From Schizophyllum amplum (lineage: Eukaryota > Basidiomycota > Agaricomycetes > Agaricales > Schizophyllaceae), in contig VDMD01000128.1 in the NCBI GenBank assembly GCA_007026445.1, forward strand, positions 1 to 62,517: a stretch of DNA of 62,517 nucleotides, read 5' to 3'. The notes beneath the pieces were generated by a model. The model worked only from the letters and a program-made list of their open reading frames with translations, made no database searches and was not told the origin of the DNA. This document shows positions 46,776 to 60,587 of this stretch, piece after piece. Each line of letters begins with the position of its first letter. Position 1 is the first letter of the stretch. Position numbers and translations under genes: made by a program.

Positions 46776-46989
46776 GGCGGTAGAACAAGAGAGGTGGGTG
46801 TTGATCGGTGTTGATCAATGCCCTCGGCGACATGTGGGGTGCCTTGCTGCAGTTTCCCACGGGTTTACTGCCGGATTACATCAGCTGCGTTGCGCGCCGA
46901 ATTCAACGTCCATCTGAGCGTCACAGCCCTTGTCAGTGTCAGTGTCAAGCAGTCGACGGCAGCCGGCCAGCCTCTTGCCTCCTGCGCCC
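46776..46989. promoter_or_regulatory. bidirectional promoter, SNF4 and EAR1-type genes
   Basis: 214 bp between the start codons (46775 minus, 46990 plus). No TATA box seen. Confidence 0.6.
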
Positions 46990-49013
46990 ATGGCGAGACT
47001 ACGCGCCGCCAGAGGCCTGCCACAGCAAACACAAACATACGCCGTTGACAACAGCACCAGCTGGTCCTCTGTCTCTGCAGCCGTCGATAACCCCAACCCG
47101 TCACCGCCGCAGCAAGACGCCCTCATGATCCTCCTCCCGCTGCTCATAGTACTCTCGACATTCCTTTTCCTCCTCCTTGTCTTCCTCGTATGCGTCCTTC
47201 TCGTCCGCCGCCGCAGGGGCATATCTCTGCGCGACTCGGATGGCCCCGTGGACATGAGTCGCGAGGAGCTCATCGATGGAGAAGGCGGCTTCGAAGGCGT
47301 CGAGGCGCGCTGGCTGGAGAGCGTGCCCGAGCACGTACAGCGGGATTACAAGCGCGCGCGAGGTACGTGGCACAGTGGCGTGTACGGTCCTTCTGCTTAC
47401 AGCGAGTTCAGAATTCCAACTGCAGTACCCGCCCAACTCCTACCCGACAGACATCACTCTGTCTCAGTTTCTCTCCATCCAAGAGAAGGGTGTATCCGCC
47501 TGGTGCTTTGAGCCCGACTTTGAGACCGTCAACTCTTTGCTTGTGCACGCACGCACCGAGATAACGTTCCTCCCCGACCCGGCGTCGGCTTCATGTGTCC
47601 AAAGCAACCTCCCCTTGCCGAAACTGAACGAAGTCTACTACTGGGAAGTCAAGATGTTCGATTTGCCCGTCACGACAAACGTTAGCGTCGGTCTCGCCAC
47701 CAAGCCGTATCCCCAGTTTCGACTACCTGGCATGAACCGCTACTCCGTCGCGTACCACTCTAACGGCGACATATCGCACAACTATCCGTTCACCGCCACG
47801 TCGTTCGGCCCTGGGCTCAAAGAAGGCGACGTCCTTGGCGTTGGTTACAGACCACGCTCGGGCACCGTCTTCTTCACCCGGAACGGACGGAAGATGGACG
47901 ACGCGTTCATCGGGCTCAGCAGATGGAACCTCTTCCCGTCCATCGGTGCCGACGGACCATGTAGCGTGCACGTCAACCTCGGGCAGGCAGGCTTTGTCTT
48001 CATCGAGGCAAACGTGAAGAAGTGGGGATTAGCACCGAGCGTAGGCACTCTGGCACCGCCTCCGGCTTATGGCAGCGAACGAGGTAGCATCCTTTTGGAT
48101 GTCGGCGGTCGCGCTCGCCCGTCAGACGGTACAGGGTCGCCAGGCAGCACGCCGGGCGCAGCATCGCCTACACCCTCCCGTCGCTCGCACCGCTCTCGCC
48201 GTCCTAAACCCAGTGGCATGGCGAACCCTTCGTCGCCATTGCGGCAATCCGGGTTTGACTCGCCCGCAACGCCCCCGCCACCCATCACTCCCATTATCGA
48301 GGAGATCGACGACTCCGGCGCGGGCCCATCGAACCGGCGATACATCTCACCTTCCGATTTGCCATTCCATGCACCTCCTAATGCCAACATTCCGGCGTCA
48401 CCGCCCCGATGGTTCTCGCATAGACATCGAAGTCCAGTCCCCTGCATCTCCATCATCCCCGACTGCCCGGTCGCGCTCACCGTCTCTCGAAGGTGCGCCG
48501 AACCCCTTCATCACGCCGCGGCGTCATAATAATCACCACTCTATCTCGTCTTTTGCTGCATCTCTTTCCACTTCTCCCGAACGCCGTCAACGTTCCGTCG
48601 ACGACGCCACAGAGTCAGGCGCCGAGCTAGTCGTTCAGGTACATCCTCCGCCGCCGGAGTCTCCCCTGAGCCCTCCGAATCCGCCTACGCCGCATATGCT
48701 TGACATCGGTCTGCAGGCGCTCCCGCATCGTCGGACGGACAGCGTATCGTCGGAGCATGTCGAAGAGTCCAGCGGGACTGATGATAGCGGGGAAGAGTCG
48801 TCGGGAACTGAGAGACTTACGGAGGGCGCGATATCGCGTAGATCTCCGTCCGGGCAGCCGCCCGCGTACTCTCCGTTGGATGCCTTCCAGTATGCGGACG
48901 GCGTGCATATCGACCTGCCCGCGGACGTCATCCAGGCCGCTCTCGAGGGCAACGCCACCCCTCAGAGCGCGCACGGACAGTCGAGAGAGCACAGGCGTAG
49001 TCGCCGACGTTAG
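46990..49013 (+). CDS. Ear1/Ssh4-type SPRY-domain Rsp5 ubiquitin-ligase adaptor (one frameshift)
   Basis: The N-terminal region has a strong membrane helix (LMILLPLLIVLSTFLFLLLVFLVCVLLV) followed by RRRR. After the intron 47363-47402 comes a SPRY domain: YWEVKMFDLPVTTNVSVGLATKPYPQFRLPGMNRYSVAYHSNGDI, then GDVLGVGYRPRSGTVFFTRNGRKM and FPSIGADGPCSVHVNLGQAGFVFIEANV. The C terminus is Ser/Pro-rich with QPPAYSPLD, a PPxY motif of the kind that binds the WW domains of Rsp5. This order (TM, SPRY, PY motif) is that of yeast Ear1/Ssh4, which direct cargo sorting at endosomes and vacuole. The frame shifts once at the CCCC run 48404-48407: removing one C joins ASPP to DGSRIDIEVQSP. The stop at 49013 is in the shifted frame. 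Confidence 0.85.
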
Positions 49014-49411
49014 GATTGTGTTATATCTGGTGGATGGTACGTCTACTCTACTTATCGAAATGGACCGTCAGCTCATGGCTATCGGCAGCACGTCGCGCGC
49101 AGAAGCTACTATAACCCTACGCTCGTCATTATCAGTATGTTGTAATCAATATTGCTTCCTATCTTACCTAGAACACACTCTCCACGGACAGTCCTTCCCC
49201 ACCACACTCAGTGCCAGTATCCGGTCGTCAATGGACTCGAAGAGGCTGTAATTTACATTTGTAACGTACACAAGTAAAGATCCCCGTGAGCGGGTAGCAA
49301 AGCAACAGTCGGTGAAATAGGAGATCCGGAGGTGCAAGAGCGGCGCGACTGAACATCGTGTGGTGGATATGTAGGGGGTATGGTCCAGGAGGTATCCCGT
49401 GCGGAACGTAG
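49014..49411. other. intergenic between convergent genes
   Basis: Holds the 3' UTRs of the EAR1-type gene (+) and the small membrane protein gene (-). Nothing else recognised. Confidence 0.5.
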
Positions 49412-49954
49412 TCACAAGTGATATGCTTGTCGTATTCCGTGCACCAACTCGACACTGCGTTGGGATGGCCCCTTGGTGTCCGTCATATTTTCCTCTCTCT
49501 CCTGTATCTTCTGTGGCGATTTGAGTGAAGGGAGCGGGGTGCCAAGGTCCGACAGGCCCCGATCATCTGGGGTAGCTGTGTCCGCTCGCGCCCCCTTCAG
49601 ATCCAGCTCCGTCACGCTCATCTCTTCTATGGAGGGTTCTCCGCGCGCTCTCCCCCTCCAGTGATGCAGCTTTCGTCGCGGATATTTGGCCAGAGCGAGC
49701 CACAACGCCAGCCCGATCAGGATGAGGCCGCAGACGACTGCTATGCCGATATAGCCCTTCACGTCCGGACGCAATGCGGGGCCAGCGCTGTCGTCGGTCT
49801 TCTGCTCCTTCGCGCTCGACGAGTCGGAGTCGGGGGAAGAGGACGAGACGCCGTCGGACTCGCAAGCTGGTGTGTTGGGCGGGCAGACGTCCCGGTCCTC
49901 GCGGATGTGTGGCACGTGGTCGCGAGCGCTGCTGGCGACGACGAAGAGGACCAT
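49412..49954 (-). CDS. small single-span membrane protein, unknown
   Basis: A single open frame of 180 residues. MVLFVVASSARDHVPHIRED may be a signal peptide remnant, then an Asp/Ser-rich segment with two Cys (CPPNTPACESDG). A transmembrane helix follows (YIGIAVVCGLILIGLALWLALA) with a positive-inside KYPRRKLHHWRGRARGE, then a Thr/Pro-rich cytosolic tail. The layout is type I membrane protein. An upstream ATG at 50055 opens another frame with a better signal-like helix (SVLLIATLYHLARGAL); a short intron could join the two. No homologue recognised. Confidence 0.5.
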   Translation of the reverse strand: MVLFVVASSARDHVPHIREDRDVCPPNTPACESDGVSSSSPDSDSSSAKEQKTDDSAGPALRPDVKGYIGIAVVCGLILIGLALWLALAKYPRRKLHHWRGRARGEPSIEEMSVTELDLKGARADTATPDDRGLSDLGTPLPSLKSPQKIQEREENMTDTKGPSQRSVELVHGIRQAYHL

Positions 49955-50265
49955 GGCGGACGAGGAAGAGGGTAGCTGCTCGCCTGCCGCAGCGCACCAC
50001 GCGCTAAATGGTAAAGGGTTGCGATGAGAAGAACGCTAGCACGACCGTGTGTCATGAGCTGGCTCCAGCAACTCCTTTTCGGCAGGTGGAGCGCTCTGTT
50101 GCTTCGCGTCGCGATTTAGCAGGACATGACCAATGGTGTTCGCACGAACTACGATGGGTGCAATTCTATTGTAGCATACACTGTAGGACGTATACAACCG
50201 TTACATGGGCGCGGACTCGATGTCGGTAAGAATTTCGCTTTAGGGAAGAACTCGAGGGATCCTGC
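49955..50265. other. intergenic, possible 5' exon of the membrane protein
   Basis: On the minus strand 50055-49955 encodes a signal-peptide-like helix in a frame different from the downstream gene. No convincing GT-AG pair seen. Otherwise empty. Confidence 0.3.
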
Positions 50266-52262
50266 TCAAGGCTCGAGGCGCTTGGGGTCGCGGGGGAATA
50301 GCGATGCGCGACGGATGTTGTTAAGCTTGAGGAACAGCATGAGCACGCGCTCGAGACCGATGCCTCCTCCACCATGTGGCGGACATCCGAATCGGAAGGC
50401 GTTGATGTAGTCCTTCATCTCGTCCGGGTTCACGCCCTTCGAGCGCATGTTCTCGATGAGCAGCGCTGGGTCGTGGACACGCTGGGCCCCGGATAAGATC
50501 TCCTCCCCACGCATGAAGAAGTCGTATGAGTTGGACAATGTCTAAAGGTAGCTCGTTAGATGGCAGTCTCGCATGGTGATGCGTCACTCCTTACCGGGTC
50601 CTCGGGGTCAGGCATGGTGTAGAATGGCCGAAGGGCCATGGGGAACTTGTCGATGATAAAGTAGTCCGTGTCGTATTTTGCCTTAACGAGGCGGCCGAGC
50701 CTCTTCTCGTTCTCGGTGCTGTGAACAATCAATCAGCTGCGCGAACATGCTGCAGCAGATGTGTACTCACTTGATGTCATCGAGGTCCTCAGCCGGTACG
50801 CCGTCCTCCACCAACATGTTTGTTGCCTCCTTGAAGGTGAGCTTGAGCGTCTCCTCTCGCCACTTGAACTCGTCGGCAGGGAACTGGCGTCCGACCGTCT
50901 CGATCTCTGTCTTGTACTGTGCCTTGAGCCCGGCGAAGATATTCTTGAAAAGACCATCGAGCAGTTCCATGACTTCGTGATAGTGCTCCTCGATTGCCAT
51001 CTCCAGATCAAGGCCCATGAACTCAGTCAAGTGTCGGTGGGTGTTCGAATCTTCCGCACGGAAGACGGGGCCGATTTCGTACACGCGCTCGAAGTCAGAC
51101 GCAATGCACATCTGCTTCGCCAACTGTGGCGACTGAGCGAGGTAGGCGTTGCCTAAAACCGACAATTACTCTCTTGAGCTCGTGACGACATAGCTGCGAC
51201 GTACCCTTGAAGTAGCTGACTTTGAAGACGGAAGCGCCCGACTCGGTAGCCTGGCCCTGCAGCTTAGGACTGTGGATTTCGGTGAAGCCTTCACCGGACA
51301 GATAGTCACGGAACAAGCTGCCAATAGCAGCCTGAAGCTTGAAGATCGCTTGGTTGGTTTGGGTCTAGACGGGCGTCCGTCAGCATGAATGCCATCCCAA
51401 GGAGTAGAGACGTACCCGGAGGTCGATAATACGGTTGTTGAGACGAGTGTCAAGGAGGACCTTGTTGAACTGCGCGTCCGCGGCCTGCAACTCCGCTTCT
51501 GAGCGCGAAGCGTCGTCGATGGTGAACGGCAACGTCGCAGAAAGCCCAGAGATCAAGTGAATCTTTGCGCGATGAGCGAAGTATCTTGTGCATCTAATAA
51601 TGGCTCACCTTCGAAATCTGAATTTCCGCGTTATGGATGGTGGTGCTTTGGATCGGGGTAGGGACAGCCGTGGACAACGCCCTCAACGAGGACAATGCTT
51701 TCGTCGCTGAGACTGCTGGTCCACTTCACCATAGGCTTGGAAATTTTCTCCGGCTTCGCCGTGAGGACGGCCTGAATAGTGTCGATTCTCTGACGAAGAA
51801 CCAGGAAGACGACGTTTCCTTTGCCGCGGGATGTATGCACGCGGGCGCGCAGGAGCACTGTCTCGCCAATGTGCGACTCGAGTGTGGAGATCTGGTGGCG
51901 TGTCTGCCTGGGGCGAGACTGGGAACGGTTGAGGGGAAGGACTCCATAGTTTTCCTTCGAGAAATCCTGACAATCGTAATGTTAGTGAGTGCCGATCGGT
52001 CCATCTGTGCTGAACGTACATCCTGGCTAGCCGTCTGCTGCGCGGCAAGCTCCGCCTGGCGAGCTGCCTTCTCTGCCGCTTTCTTGTCCTTCTCGGCTTG
52101 TTTAGCGCGTTTCTTGAGCTCGTTCTTTGAAGGACCACTCTCGCCTTCGGCGCTGTTGTATCTCAGTCAGTCTGCGATGAGGGGGAGGGGGAGTGCAAGA
52201 CTACTCACGCAGGCGCAGGAGGTGGTGTCTGCTCCGGAGTTGGTTGCTGGGGTTCCGACATA
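50266..52262 (-). CDS. DPS1: cytosolic aspartyl-tRNA synthetase
   Basis: Class IIb synthetase charging tRNA-Asp. A Lys-rich N-terminal helix ([25 protein letters not shown]) is the tRNA-binding extension of eukaryotic AspRS. The OB-fold domain includes [26 protein letters not shown]. Catalytic blocks: [66 protein letters not shown] (class II motif 2), [34 protein letters not shown], and [18 protein letters not shown] (motif 3). It ends [12 protein letters not shown], the usual C terminus. About eight exons with phases that agree. The start at 52262 ([15 protein letters not shown]) is the first Met in frame. No defects seen. Confidence 0.95.
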
Positions 52263-52871
52263 CTTGTGATTCTGAGCTACGCCTGAAGGTCTTCTCGTAC
52301 TTATAGCCGTGGAACTAGTCAGAGGGTAAGTCGAGTTCGAGTCGAGTCACTCGACTGGCATCGATCGGACCGCGCCTCCGGATCATCTTCTCGGCGCTTC
52401 TCAACGTCGCCCAGCTGCGTCGTATGGCCTGGACCTTTTGGAACTTCACTGTGCATGCTGATGCGCGTTCGACTTTGACAAGGGGAGGGCCAATGGAGTG
52501 AAGAGAGCGACGGATTCAGAAGCTGGATCACCAGACACCAATGCAATAATACTTAGTGATCACGGAGTAGGTCTGTACATTGAAGGGCTTAGTATATGCG
52601 TGTGACATTGAAGAAGATGTAGTGGTTTGCTGGAATTTCCGAGACGAAATGCCACGCTTTCCTGGGATCCTTCCCCGCCAGTGGTGGCCAGCTGCAAGTC
52701 CAACAGACGCCACACCTGGCCCGATGAGGAAGTCCGGATGCGCATGATTGCGGCGTTATGGACGCGGGGAACAAACCGGAACCCCACTTTGCAACCTGTT
52801 CCGCCGTCTAGACCGTCCTGCTCGCGCGCGTATTTACGCGTCAGTCACCACCTTTTCCTTTCACAACCACC
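52263..52871. promoter_or_regulatory. divergent intergenic of DPS1 and aspartate aminotransferase
   Basis: 609 bp between the starts of two aspartate-handling genes. CGAGTCAC at 52343-52350 contains GAGTCA (52344-52349), a near-match (6 of 7) to the Gcn4/Cpc1 site TGASTCA. It lies about 80 bp upstream of the DPS1 start on the minus strand. Confidence 0.4.
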
Positions 52872-54414
<1,543 letters not shown>

Positions 54415-54659
54415 GCAAAATGGGGGCTCTTTGGCGGCCACTGTAGGCGAAGTACAACTGTATTTTACTACTACTAGCCTTGTATAAGCCACGTGTTTTT
54501 GGACGGACAACGCGCATGTCATGGTCACATGCATCTTGCTTTCGACCACCATCACGTTCTCCCATCTCGCTGTGGGCGGGTAGTCGTCCGCACGGTGTCG
54601 GTGCCTCTTTGAGCGTTTCGCGGTGGACGCCGGGGTGAACTAAACGCTATCGACGAACG

Positions 54660-57393
54660 ATGGCAGAGACGCGCGCTCACGCGAAAGCTAGGAGCCCATC
54701 GCCCATGGTGCCCGGCGCTTGGCGCGAAGACTTCGACGTCGGCATGGAATCCTTCCGCAAACGTTCGTCTACGCTCCCTGCTCCTTTGGCTTCAGGTTAC
54801 AAGCATGCTCCTCCGCCACCTGCGTCCAAGGCGCCGTTGCACCTCGACCATGTTGTGGACTTTCAACACCGGCTCTCGCAGTCTCTGCAATCCAACACAG
54901 CTGAGAAGACGAAGGATGGCATACACAAACCCTTCACTGTACGCCCGAAAGAGTCTATGTTGGAGGCTAGTGACTCCGGTACCGGCTCGCCCTTCCAGTC
55001 AGATGGCTCGGATCTAACCAAATTTACCATGGTGAGTGACGCGTATCGTTCAGTTACATGGTCTGAGGAGTTTTCCGGCATCAGCAGGATAGCAGTCGCG
55101 TTTCTGCAGTAAGTCCTCGTTTTGCAAGGCGCATATATGCGCGCTTATTCTCGGACAGAACACGTCTGCGATCACTGCATACAGTCCACCCCGCATCTCC
55201 CATCCGGCACATCTACAAGAAGCAGAATGATAGCTCACCTCTTCGCTCCTCCCGCTTGTCTACGCACGGCAGTCCTGCATCTCGCGTCCGTAGTGCGACC
55301 AGCATCAGCACCCTCAACTCGTCTCCGTTCTTCTCTGGTCACGGCGGCTTTTCCAACGGCTCTCCCTCCGGTCACTACGACATCGCATCCTTCGCTCTCG
55401 GCTGGCAACCTTTCAGCTTCTTCGTTCACCTCGTCTCCGATGACTAACTCCAACTCGGCTGTCATGATGTCGCCTATCGTGTTTTCTTCGCCTACTACGT
55501 CTCGTGGACACGGACGTGGAACTGATCACACAGAAGTATCTGGTTCCAGACGACGCGAACTATTGTATCAAGGACTCGCCAAGCCGCCTCAGCGTCAGTT
55601 CCGACCGTCCAAGGCTCGCGTCTGGTCCTCCCTCACCTCTCGTTCCCCGTGATCTCAATCTTAGCAACGCCAGTCAGACAACTCGCACCCGTATCGCCTA
55701 TTCGAAAACGACACCAAGTCCGTCTCCTCGCCGCCCGCGACCCTCGGGAGATTCCTTTCTGCACACCGACTACTTCAACCAAAACGCGTCTCGATCTCGG
55801 ACCAGGCAGCAGTCCTTTAACATCGAAGCCGAAGCGAGCGCTTTCTCGAACCGTATGCTCACGACGCTTTCTCTGCCTGGCAGTCCCGACCTCAGCACGA
55901 GCATGGATATCACACCACTCAGCATCGACTCTCGTTTTCTGAGCGCTATACCCAATAGCGAAGCTGTAACGCCGGATCTACCTGGCACGCCCTGGACACT
56001 CTCGATGGAAGGATCCCCGGAACCTTCACTGGCGCTTTCTTTGCCTGCTTCGGTTTCACTGTCTCCGTCTCCGTCTCTACGCGTCAGGCTTGGTCTCGAT
56101 AAGGATGACCAAGGTCATGTCGTTGTCTTTCCATCGCCTTCGATTTCTTCGCCCAATCCGGCGTCGCCGGCGATGATATCGCAGCCGTCTACGCTCAGGA
56201 TGGCTATGGAGCGGGACCTCGAAGTCGGCGATACGACGCGGGCTTTTCTGGATTCGAGCGTTGCCGAGTACGCGGCGGCGTATCTGTCGTCTGCGTTCGA
56301 CGAATCGGACGAGGAGATCCTTCCGCTGGGTGGTGTCATAGCACGCGATCGAGAGGCCACTCCTCAGTCTCCGGTTGTCTCCAGCGTGCAGGCCGGCGTC
56401 GCTTCTCCTTCTGCGGCCGAAGCACAACACCAGTTCCTCAGAGCGCCTACGCCGGAGGCCGATAGTCCTAGCCTGTTCTCGAAGGTGAAACAACTAGGCT
56501 CTCGGATGCGCAAAATGCTGCATAAGGACAAGGGCTCGTCGCGCAAGCTAGATGTACTCATGACGCAGACCATCCGACGACGCAGCTACCACAGCCCCGG
56601 CCGCCAAGTGAATGCCTACCTGTCACCACGGAGGGCACCCAGTCCGCCGGAGCGTCAAGTAAGCAACTTTGGCTGGACACGCTTGCCCACCCGCTGACTG
56701 TTTGCTTAGACTTCCAACGGTTCGAGGCGGTCGGGCGCAAGCAATGCATCGCATACACTGTGTACCCCTATACCCGCCGGAACCCCTGGAAATTCTGCTC
56801 CTCTGGTCACACCTCTGCCAGCGACGCCTCCTCCCATCGTGCAGCCACCGCACGCCAGGACATCCACCCCGCCGCCCGCTTCGACGCCCCTTGCGATACA
56901 AGCGCCGGTCAGGTCGAGGCGCCGATTCTCCATTCCGATGCTCAGCCTATCCTCGCAGGCGATTCAGAGAACGCCCCCTTCGCCAGTGGCCATCCAGCAC
57001 AGACAGGCGCGTCCTGCGCCCGTAGCTGGTTCTCTTCGCATCGCTGCAGGGCGGCGACCGCATTCCATGGCGTTAATTCTCAGAGCTGCCGGGGATTCGC
57101 CTCAGGCGGCCAGCGGGCTTAGTTCGCCTCGTCGAACGAGAGCGCTCTTCAACACCGGAATTCGCAACTCGTCTTCGAGGGAGATGGATCAATTCATGCC
57201 AGAGGTGCCCATCGAGGATATCGTGCGTCGGATGGACGAGAACGCGGAGTCTGGAGATGAAAGTGCGAGGCTTTTAAGCCCGCCAGGTCTGGAGGATTAC
57301 AATCGAGTCGTGCGAATACGTGGATGCGAAGGGGAGGGCGGAGGAGGAACTCTGTTCCTATCTTCTAAGTCGAAGTGCCCGTTTACTTGTTGA
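54660..57393 (+). CDS. large Ser/Pro/Thr-rich unknown protein
   Basis: A start at 54660 gives MAETRAHAKARSPSPMVPG, then a disordered protein of roughly 750-800 residues. Several S-P/T-P motifs are present (GSPDLST, TPDLPGTP, SPSPSLRV) with repeated acidic clusters. One more ordered part is SPSLFSKVKQLGSRMRKMLHKDKG. The C terminus has MDQFMPEVPIEDIVRRMDENAE. Introns: one after TKFTM (GTGAGT); one giving MMSPI to KYLVPDDANYC (GTGTTT..CACACAG); one after ERQ to TSNGSRR (GTAAGC..GCTTAG). The exon between 55080 and 55420 has two plausible frames (one reads IYKKQNDSSPLRSSRLST, the other STPHLPSGTSTRSR), so part of the product is uncertain. Family not recognised; it could be a signalling scaffold. 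Confidence 0.55.
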
Positions 57394-57518
57394 TACTTTA
57401 TAGTCGTACGCTGAGCTCTAATTTTCTTATCACCTGAAGTTTTACTTGTTTATGTAGCTGTCTGGGCTCAAGGGAGTCCTGGGCGCTTTCGGGAAGTGTG
57501 GAAAGCTCAACCAGCTCG

Positions 57519-57526
57519 TGACGTCA
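57519..57526. promoter_or_regulatory. CRE palindrome TGACGTCA
   Basis: Perfect bZIP/ATF-type site followed by CGCGTCA, 114 bp upstream of the WD40 gene start at 57640. Confidence 0.5.
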
Positions 57527-57639
57527 CGCGTCAAGGTTTACCTAGGTTTACCGGCGCGTGGATGCATGTTGGCAACTGCTGCCTCTTGTCAACAACCTTC
57601 ACAACCAATTCTCAAGCACACCCTCTACCCCACTAAGCG

Positions 57640-59768
57640 ATGTCCTCGACCTATCTCACTGCGCTGCAGCACAGGCGGATCGAGGCAGAGGCGCTCTCCG
57701 CCCAACTCGACTCTGACGACGACGAGGACTTGCAGATTGACAAGAAGGTCCAGAAACTCCTGGAGGAATCGAGTGCCATCATACGTGCAGCAGATGCTGA
57801 CTCAAATATTGCGGAGGATCTGCAGACCGTGCTATCTGCAGCGTACGAGACGCTGGAGGCTATCCTCAAGATCACGTATGACGCGGAGATTGAATCAATC
57901 AGGTCGTATACTCACGACGCCGCCACTCCCCTGGTTAAGGACCCAGCCGCTATGGAGAACCTTACTATGTCCTTGATGAGTGAGTGGTTGAAACATCGCG
58001 TGATTACACGGCTGCTGATCTCTGCGTATGTAGGTCCCGAGTTCCTCGACTTAATCAGTTTCCTGGGAGGAAGTAACTTCACCCCGAAAAAGATACCAAA
58101 GCCTGATAGCTTCCACTCGACCCCGAAGCCTCACGCCAACACAAGTCCGCTTGCTCGCTTCAGAATGGGCGCGGTTCCGGTGCTTCCTCCTTCTGCATAC
58201 ACAGCACAGGCTATCCTCTACGGCTGCTGCTCAATCAGCTGTGAAGAAGGCATACCTGTGCCCAGCGAGCTCGTCACAGTCCCCGAGTGCGATGTACTAC
58301 TGATGTCTGGTGCATCGGGCTGGAAGCAGCGCGACCCCTACCTCACGTACTACCGCCTGGATACGTGCGACTCGTGGGATCTCATGCCCGAACATACGAA
58401 TATCCGAAATGGTCTGCTCAACCACGTCGAGTATCTCGCTATCGATTCGAAGCGAAACCTGATCTACGCGGCCGACGAGAAGCGCGTCAAAAGCTTCGCC
58501 GTCGATGGCAGAAAGTACAAGGCGACACATACTCTGAAGAGCACACGCGAGGGCCCACTGGCTATCATAGACGATGGAACGAGGCTGTTCCGTGCTGGCA
58601 AGGGCGGCGTTGACGTTTGGGACGTGGACGCGCTTCCGACCCACGGCGCTGACGGCAAAGGGGACGTCGGCGCTGGCCAGCTCGATGTGGAGGACACCAT
58701 GCGTGACGAACATGGCGTAGAGAAAGTCGAGCGCTCGACCGGCACCCCCCGGACGTCGAGCATCGACTTCACCGACGCGCAGATGAACGTCAGAAAGTGG
58801 CACCTCCCGTCGTGGTGGTGCTTAGGCGGGCAGCTCAAGGCGCTGGCGTACCTTGAGGACACGCACTCCTCCGTGTCGGCGCTCGATCTACAGGACGGCG
58901 GCAAGGTCGCGATGCGCTACATGGGCCACACGGGCGAAGTCGAGTGCATCTCTTCGAGCGCCGCGGACCCCACCACCTTCATCACAGCTGGCGACGAAGG
59001 AATTGTCCGGCTTTTTGATGTGCGGCACCCACTGCCGCAGATGTCGTTCAATGCGGGAGAGATGGAGAAGACGTACTCTGCGCTCTATGTCCATGTCGAC
59101 GGCGTACCTAGTAAGATGCATGCCTCTCGCCTATCTTGTCATTTGCTCACCTACGTATTACAGTCGTGCTCACCGGCGGGACCCGATCCCAGTGCATCAA
59201 GGTGTGGGATCCACGCGCGAAGAAGCTCGTGTACGAGCTTGCAACGGGCAACAACTCCGTCCAAAGCCTGGCGTGGGATGTGAAGCGTTCGACTTTGTAC
59301 GCCGCCACCGAGTGCATGTACATGGACCGGATGGGCAGCACGCATGCGTATCGTCGCGCGAAGATACCAGCTGGACCAGAGGTGCAAGACCGCCGCACAC
59401 CGCTGGGAAAGCTGAGCAAGAAGCCCAAGCCGTGGGCAAAGGCCATGAGAGATGAAGGGGAGGGCGATGATGATGAGACAGTGGATGATGACGAGGATGA
59501 AGATGAAGGCGACGCCGAAGACGAGGAAGAAGGCGACGACGAAGAGGAAGAATTCACATCCGACCCGGACAAGGCTTGGCCTAAGAAGCTTACCACGCCG
59601 AAAACTACTTTGGGTACACCTTCGATTGTGGCAATCACCGTCTACGTGAGCGACAATCTCGCGAACCTGGATCATATGCTGATAGCCTGCATAGTGCGGT
59701 ACAAGTTCGGCCTCGACGCCATCCCGAAGGAAGTGCCGCCTATGGTTATGTATCCTGAACTGCAGTAA
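57640..59768 (+). CDS. WD40 repeat protein, unknown function
   Basis: The start at 57640 (MSSTYLTALQHRRIEAEALSAQLD) opens a helical, acidic N-terminal region. A conserved-looking domain follows (FRMGAVPVLPPSAYTAQAILYGCCSISCEEG). WD-type repeats come next: GLLNHVEYLAIDSKRNLIYAADE, GGVDVWDVD, LKALAYLEDTHSSVSALDL, GHTGEVECISSSAADPTTFITAGDEGIVRLFDVR, GGTRSQCIKVWDPRAKKL and WDVKRSTLYAATE. A poly-acidic stretch (DDDETVDDDEDEDEGD) then precedes a final strand. Introns: one at GTGAGT near 57980 (54 nt, no stop, multiple of three) and one near 59111 (GTAAGA..TTACAG). I know of no characterised relative. Confidence 0.7.
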
Positions 59769-59942
59769 CACGGTGCCATTGGTGTAAGTAGAGAGCGTTT
59801 GCGCTGACAACAGGATCCACTGCTACTTTCACAATGCTGTATCATAATTGTGCTTGTCCTCCGTCACTGATCAGGATCACCAGTGACATAGTCATTAAGT
59901 ACTGGAGTACGCTCGTTAGACGCTTTAAGGCTTAGAAACGCG

Positions 59943-59955
59943 TGACGTCACGTCA
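59943..59955. promoter_or_regulatory. doubled CRE-like site TGACGTCACGTCA
   Basis: Full TGACGTCA followed by CGTCA; about 214 bp before the TATA box at 60157. Likely a bZIP/ATF-type binding site. Confidence 0.45.
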
Positions 59956-60156
59956 CGCCCTCCTCTCGGCCTGCCGCGGCTCTTGTGGCATATCTATAGC
60001 CTTTTATGTCCTCGAGCAGGAATCAGAGCACTGCATGAGCAAGGAGCATTGTGCTTGGACCCATGCAGGTAGGGACCCAAAGGTGCTGGACCCGGATGGG
60101 CCGGTCATAAACACGGCCGGAGATAATTGATGGCATCACGGCCTCGGCGGCGGGTG

Positions 60157-60164
60157 TATAAAAG
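60157..60164 (+). promoter_or_regulatory. TATA box (TATAAAAG)
   Basis: Consensus TATA in GGGTGTATAAAAGACC followed by a C-rich leader, typical of strong, regulated fungal promoters. The transcript it drives has no clear coding sequence. Confidence 0.5.
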
Positions 60165-60428
60165 ACCTCAACGTTCAACCACTGCACTTTGTTTTCTCCC
60201 ACCATCACCACCGGGCACGCCACTCGCTGTCCCCCGCCCTTCGTTCCTCAATCTCGCTCGCCTCTCCGTGCCCCTCGGGTCACTGTAAGCCGCAATCGCT
60301 ATCTACGCTCGTGTCTACGCACGCCTCTTGTTCGCACACCTTCTCGCCGCCACTTGCGACCTTCGCGCTCGGGACAACTACCAGCTCTCTGATCGGTCGC
60401 CCCTCAATATCGCTCCTTGCACCTCAGG

Positions 60429-60587
60429 ATGCGTTTCCTCCGCTGTGCCACTCAGTTGGCTGCGCCTTACTCCATCACCAAGTCACCGACCTCGCACGAA
60501 TCATGTCAACGCCATCTGGCATGGTTCCTAACCCATCGAATGCTGTCTCCGTTCTGCCTACGATACTCGTGTCTACCGGCTAACTGA
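60429..60587 (+). CDS. possible 52-residue protein, unsupported
   Basis: The first ATG after the TATA box at 60157, in a 159-nt frame (MRFLRCATQLAAPYSITK.., ending CLPAN). It has five Cys residues and a basic character. No homologue recognised. It may be a leader ORF or chance. Confidence 0.25.
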   Translation: MRFLRCATQLAAPYSITKSPTSHESCQRHLAWFLTHRMLSPFCLRYSCLPAN

